Below are positions 60,799 through 64,000 of a stretch of DNA of 64,000 nt, one piece after another; the first letter of the stretch is position 1, and the number at the start of each line of letters is the position of its first letter. The position numbers and the translations under genes are program-made. Source of the DNA: Turbatrix aceti (Eukaryota > Nematoda > Chromadorea > Rhabditida > Panagrolaimidae). Below the pieces are notes generated by a model, which was given only the letters and a program-made list of their open reading frames with translations, had not been told where the DNA came from and made no database searches. The DNA is taken from contig OZ017769.1 of NCBI GenBank assembly GCA_963969345.1, positions 8,187,725-8,251,724 of the forward strand. The letters are read 5' to 3'.

Positions 60799-63476
60799 CT
60801 AGTATCCAGCAGGTTCGCTTTCTGGTCCTTTTCTGAAGTCACTGTTCGCGTTGATGGTGCCGTCATCCGCTCGATGAACTCCCGTAACGACGGAGTAGTT
60901 GTCACTTCGCTGGAACGTCTGTCCCCTCGCTTCGAGGCCCTCGAGTATTCGTGCCGGGAATCGACTTTCAGCGTACGTGACGTTGGGGAGGAGCTGGTTA
61001 TGGAGGCGGGGCAGATCGATGGCCTGTTTGATGTTGTGCCCGAGCCAGAGGTTGTTGTACGTCACTCCCGCGACCCCCGAGATGATAGTAGATCCCCCGG
61101 CTGCTCCGATGGCCAGTACTTCGTTGGTGTCCTCGTGGAAGACTACGATCGGCGACATACTGGATTGGGGCCTTTTGTATGGTTCGATGTAGTTTGCAGG
61201 TGACGGGGGAAGTCCAAAATAGTTGGGATGACCTGGAACCGAGAAATCATCCATTTCGTCGTTCCACAGGATCCCGGTCGAGTCTGACATCACCAGAGCT
61301 CCCAGGCTGAAATATTTTATTCTATAAAACTCCTTTTTAGGCTATCGTAACTCACATCAAGTTGATCGTAGAAGTCACGGAAACCGCGTTGCCTTCTTTG
61401 TCGATGACGGTGATGCTGGTCGTGCCGTGGTCGTCCAGAGGCGCATATTGTTGCATGTAGTAGGATAAATTGTGCACGCCATCCGTGATGTGTTCCCTCA
61501 CAAAATCCGCCCATTCAGGAGTCGTCAGATTTCTCGCGATATCAGTAGCGTTTTTTATAAACGCAGAATCGCCAAGCTCTTCCCGCTTGGCGTACGCGAA
61601 TTTCGAGGCTTCTAAAAAGCGCTGGAAGATCGTGGTGTACTCCCAGAGGTTTTTGGGCGACTGAGCAGGGTAGCCGGCGAGGACGTTGATGATCCCCATC
61701 GTGACAGCCGCCCCCGACGGCGGAGGAGGACCACAAATGTGCCGTGAGCCGAGTTTCATGTGAATGACGTCATTGTCGTGTCTGACGATGGATTTGTATC
61801 CCGCGAGGTCCTTGGCGGTTATTAGGGCTTCTAAAAGCCTTCAAATCATTATTTATGATGCCAAAGTGTCCACTTACTGTTCTTCTTGAACTCCTCGACG
61901 ACCCGTTCAGCAATGAATCCCGTGTAGAACTCCTTCACCGGGTCCGAAGCATTTGCGAGAGTTCGGAGCGTCTGAGCCAAGTTTTGGCGGGTTTTGATCT
62001 GCTCGCCGACCTTGTAGACGTCTTTTGTCGCCGGGTTAACGAATCTCGCTTTGAGAGCTGGGTCAGCGAGAATCTGGCTTCTGTACTCCTGGAGCCCGTG
62101 GGCAAGGGCGTGGGAGGTCGGGTACCCGTTTTCCAAGAGGTCGATGGTTGGCTGCACGAGGGTAGGCCACGGCACGCGTCCTCCAAAAGTCGAATATTCG
62201 GTCCACAGACCATGGAGCTCCCCCGGAACTGCCAACGCCTCCCAACCCCATTTGCTCGCGTTCCATCGATTACGGTACATTTCCCGGTACGCTGCCCCAG
62301 GTGCCGTTTCTCGTGCGTCAACTACGTGGCAGGTTTTTGTGGTTCTAAAACGTGAATTTAAAAAAAAAATTTTTTTCAAGTGGCTAAAGTTTACTCACGC
62401 GTTGAAGATGGTCATAAAATGCCCTCCTCCGAGGCCAGCAGATTGCGAATCCATAACACCGATGCAAAATAGCGCAGCGACAGCCGCGTCCACGGCATTT
62501 CCTCCCTTCAGGAGCACGTCTCGTCCCACATCTGAGCAGATGACGTTGTCGGCGGCCACTGCGGCCGTCGAGTATTGCCCCAGTTCGCTGGGTGACGGTG
62601 GGGGCCAGACAATGTTCTGGCTGTCCTGAAAACAGGCTTTTTTGGGGAATCATTGCAGATTTCGATTTCCTACGCTTCGAAGTAATTTGATGTAGAGAAC
62701 TGCGAACAGCACTGTCGAGAGGAAAAATATGAAGACGCAGAGCAGTCCAATCATTGCCAACACTGACAGCAGTCTGGAATGTTTTTGTGTTCGTTGTTTT
62801 CGTCAAAGAATAAATATTTTTGGAGTCTAATTTGGGTGCATAATGCTTTTATTTGACTTTGAACGTAGGATTATTACTATATTTTCTTTGTTAGTATCGT
62901 AAGCAGTGATGTCGGGTTCTCGCCACGAAAATGAAACGTAAACTCAAACTCGAACCGTAATTCTGGGTTTGCAAGGTCTGGTTTCGTGCCGAGAACCCGA
63001 CAACGTTGTACAATGATCGTAAGCACCACCGTTACGGTTAAAACTGCAATAAAACAGTTTATCGAACAAAAGTGCCTAATTTCTGAACGCGCAGTTTTTG
63101 AAAAAAACTTTTTGGCACCCCAGGTGATATACGTAATAAAAAATCCCGTGAAAAGTGTCCCGCAAGAGACCTACGCCTTGGATCGGTCGCGAAGGTGTTC
63201 TTCTCGTCGCCGACGAAGGTGATGCTCGTGCGCGGAGTCATCCTCGGTGCCCGCGATAGGGGCCGCTTCGAGGAGGAGTGGAACGTCCTCTTCTATGCGT
63301 CTGAAAACGAACCCCGCGCTCTAATTTCAACGATAACTGATGTAAGCTTTAGGCCTTTTCTACGTCGAACTCGTCATGGCAGGACGTGATCCGTGGCGTA
63401 GCCAGCCATTCATCTGTTTTTATATGGGGGCTCGGAAAGCTTACGTGATAGGCGTTGAGCGTGGAACAGCCGTCAT
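60799..63476 (-). CDS. GGT: Gamma-glutamyltransferase (T03 peptidase)
   Basis: Seven exons (63476-63445, 63300-63175, 62773-62674, 62625-62399, 62344-61878, 61830-61356, 61306-60799) join in phase to 644 residues. The 32-base first exon encodes MTAVPRSTPI. The cytosolic tail is charged (HLRRRREEHLRDR). A type II anchor, IGLLCVFIFFLSTVLFAVLY, sits at about 60-80. The large subunit begins near VWPPPSPSELGQYS and includes SAGLGGGHFMTIF. Autocleavage precedes Thr454 in LDDHGTTSITV, the catalytic nucleophile and the start of the small subunit. STINLILG, NDEMDDFSVPG and AAGGSTIISG complete the active site. Family knowledge: it cleaves the gamma-glutamyl bond of extracellular glutathione and transfers it to acceptors. 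It is longer than human GGT1 (569), mainly at the N-terminus. Confidence 0.97.
62907..63004. mobile_element. MITE-like inverted repeat in GGT intron 2
   Basis: Left arm ATGTCGGGTTCTCGCCACGA (62,909-62,928) is followed by AA. Right arm TCGTGCCGAGAACCCGACA starts at 62,984. They form near-perfect inverted termini of about 20 bases around 55 internal bases. No coding capacity. A half-copy occurs at 57,174. Confidence 0.75.
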
Positions 63477-63903
63477 GTCGAACACCTCCTCCCAAGGAGA
63501 CTCGTAGGCCCAAAAAGCGAGAGCAGCAGGAGATGCTCACTTGTCTCGTTTCTGGTATCACGCTGATTGCTATGGCCTACGGCTCGAAGAAACTACACGT
63601 CCTTATCGCCCCAACCCAACCAGTCAGCATGGTACGCGTCCCTTTCTTCCACAATCAGACTTTTCTGTTGCATTCCTATCGATCGGTGGCAGCCTTTTAC
63701 AATGCATGCATGCACACTCGCTTTTTTATTGTCACCCAGATGCAGGAATATATGACGCTACGATCTCTGCAGATACGATCATCGATTGCGATTGTAGGAT
63801 GAACAAAAGTTGAACAAACGCGAACGAGCGCGCGCGCACTTTGCGGTCCTGCAGCGAAGGCTCTAGGGCGTTCAAAAAATACTTCAAAGTAAAACTTTGC
63901 AAG

Positions 63904-63911
63904 TATAAATA
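63904..63911 (+). promoter_or_regulatory. TATA box near the right edge
   Basis: TATAAATA lies 59 bases before the ATG at 63,970, on the same strand. The region 63,477-63,969 otherwise holds the divergent GGT 5' flank. Confidence 0.4.
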
Positions 63912-63969
63912 AACAAATGAGGCTCACAAGACTCATCTGCCCGGTTCTGTGCCGGATTTCTGTTCAAAG

Positions 63970-64000
63970 ATGCACAGCAACATCTTCTACATCCACGGGC
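63970..64000 (+). CDS. Possible start of a gene cut by the right edge
   Basis: ATG opens a frame of ten codons (MHSNIFYIHG) that runs off the window. A TATA box lies upstream. Only the position and open frame support it; product unknown. Confidence 0.25.
   Translation, partial: MHSNIFYIHG

Noticed and set aside
63195..63389. Plus-strand frame with plausible protein composition (MLVRGVILGARDRGRFEEEW)
   Set aside because: The minus strand reads as GGT exon 2, with a perfect acceptor and donor and in-phase joins on both sides.

Overview
The window is a piece of an animal nuclear genome. It holds multi-exon genes with GT-AG introns, T-rich introns (50-60 bp up to 2.7 kb) and GC-richer exons, and metazoan-only families such as TRPM, GPR158-like, beta-4-galactosyltransferase, TMEM107 and OSER1-like. 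An LDLa-type neuropeptide precursor, compact spacing and splice acceptors just upstream of many start codons suggest an ecdysozoan. A tardigrade or a nematode-like animal are my best guesses, but the species cannot be fixed from the sequence alone. No prokaryotic, CRISPR or viral coding content was seen.

Layout, left to right. 1-7.9 kb (+): 3' part of a BIG/ARFGEF Sec7 exchange factor. 8.9-11.8 kb (+): secreted LDLa protein resembling insect prohormone-4. 12.3-12.7 kb (-): RPS26. 13.2-13.7 kb (+): TMEM107. 14.0-15.3 kb (-): type A DnaJ (Hsp40) with two perfect heat-shock elements upstream. 15.7-16.6 kb (-): unrecognised acidic protein. 16.9-17.9 kb (-): anamorsin/CIAPIN1. 18.5-22.4 kb (-): GPR158/179-like seven-helix receptor. 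22.4-27.5 kb: intergenic. 27.5-29.5 kb (-): secreted Gly-rich protein ending in a glutaredoxin domain. 30.9-33.1 kb (-): beta-1,4-galactosyltransferase family. 33.1-36.6 kb: intergenic, with a possible mini-gene. 36.6-38.6 kb (-): ceramide kinase. 40.6-41.3 kb (+): OSER1-like protein. 42.2-50.5 kb (-): TRPM channel. 50.5-56.6 kb: intergenic. 56.7-58.6 kb (+): membrane-anchored cathepsin B-like protease. 58.7-59.9 kb (-): proteasome subunit Rpn10/PSMD4. 60.8-63.5 kb (-): gamma-glutamyltransferase. At the right edge (+) there may be the first codons of another gene.

The genes do not form one pathway. They mix housekeeping functions (RPS26, PSMD4, CIAPIN1, BIG, DNAJA) with neuronal or signalling genes (TRPM, GPR158-like, prohormone-4-like). 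The regulatory genes have the longest flanking non-coding DNA. For every recognised gene the exon phases were checked arithmetically and give open reading frames. In TRPM this required a very short intron. Non-coding structure includes a palindromic MITE-like family with AGGGGC ends inside introns, a second inverted-repeat family carrying a CGGGTTCTCG core, 48-bp tandem repeats, and recurrent GGCCAC hexamer arrays between genes. The most unusual protein is the secreted Gly-rich glutaredoxin fusion.
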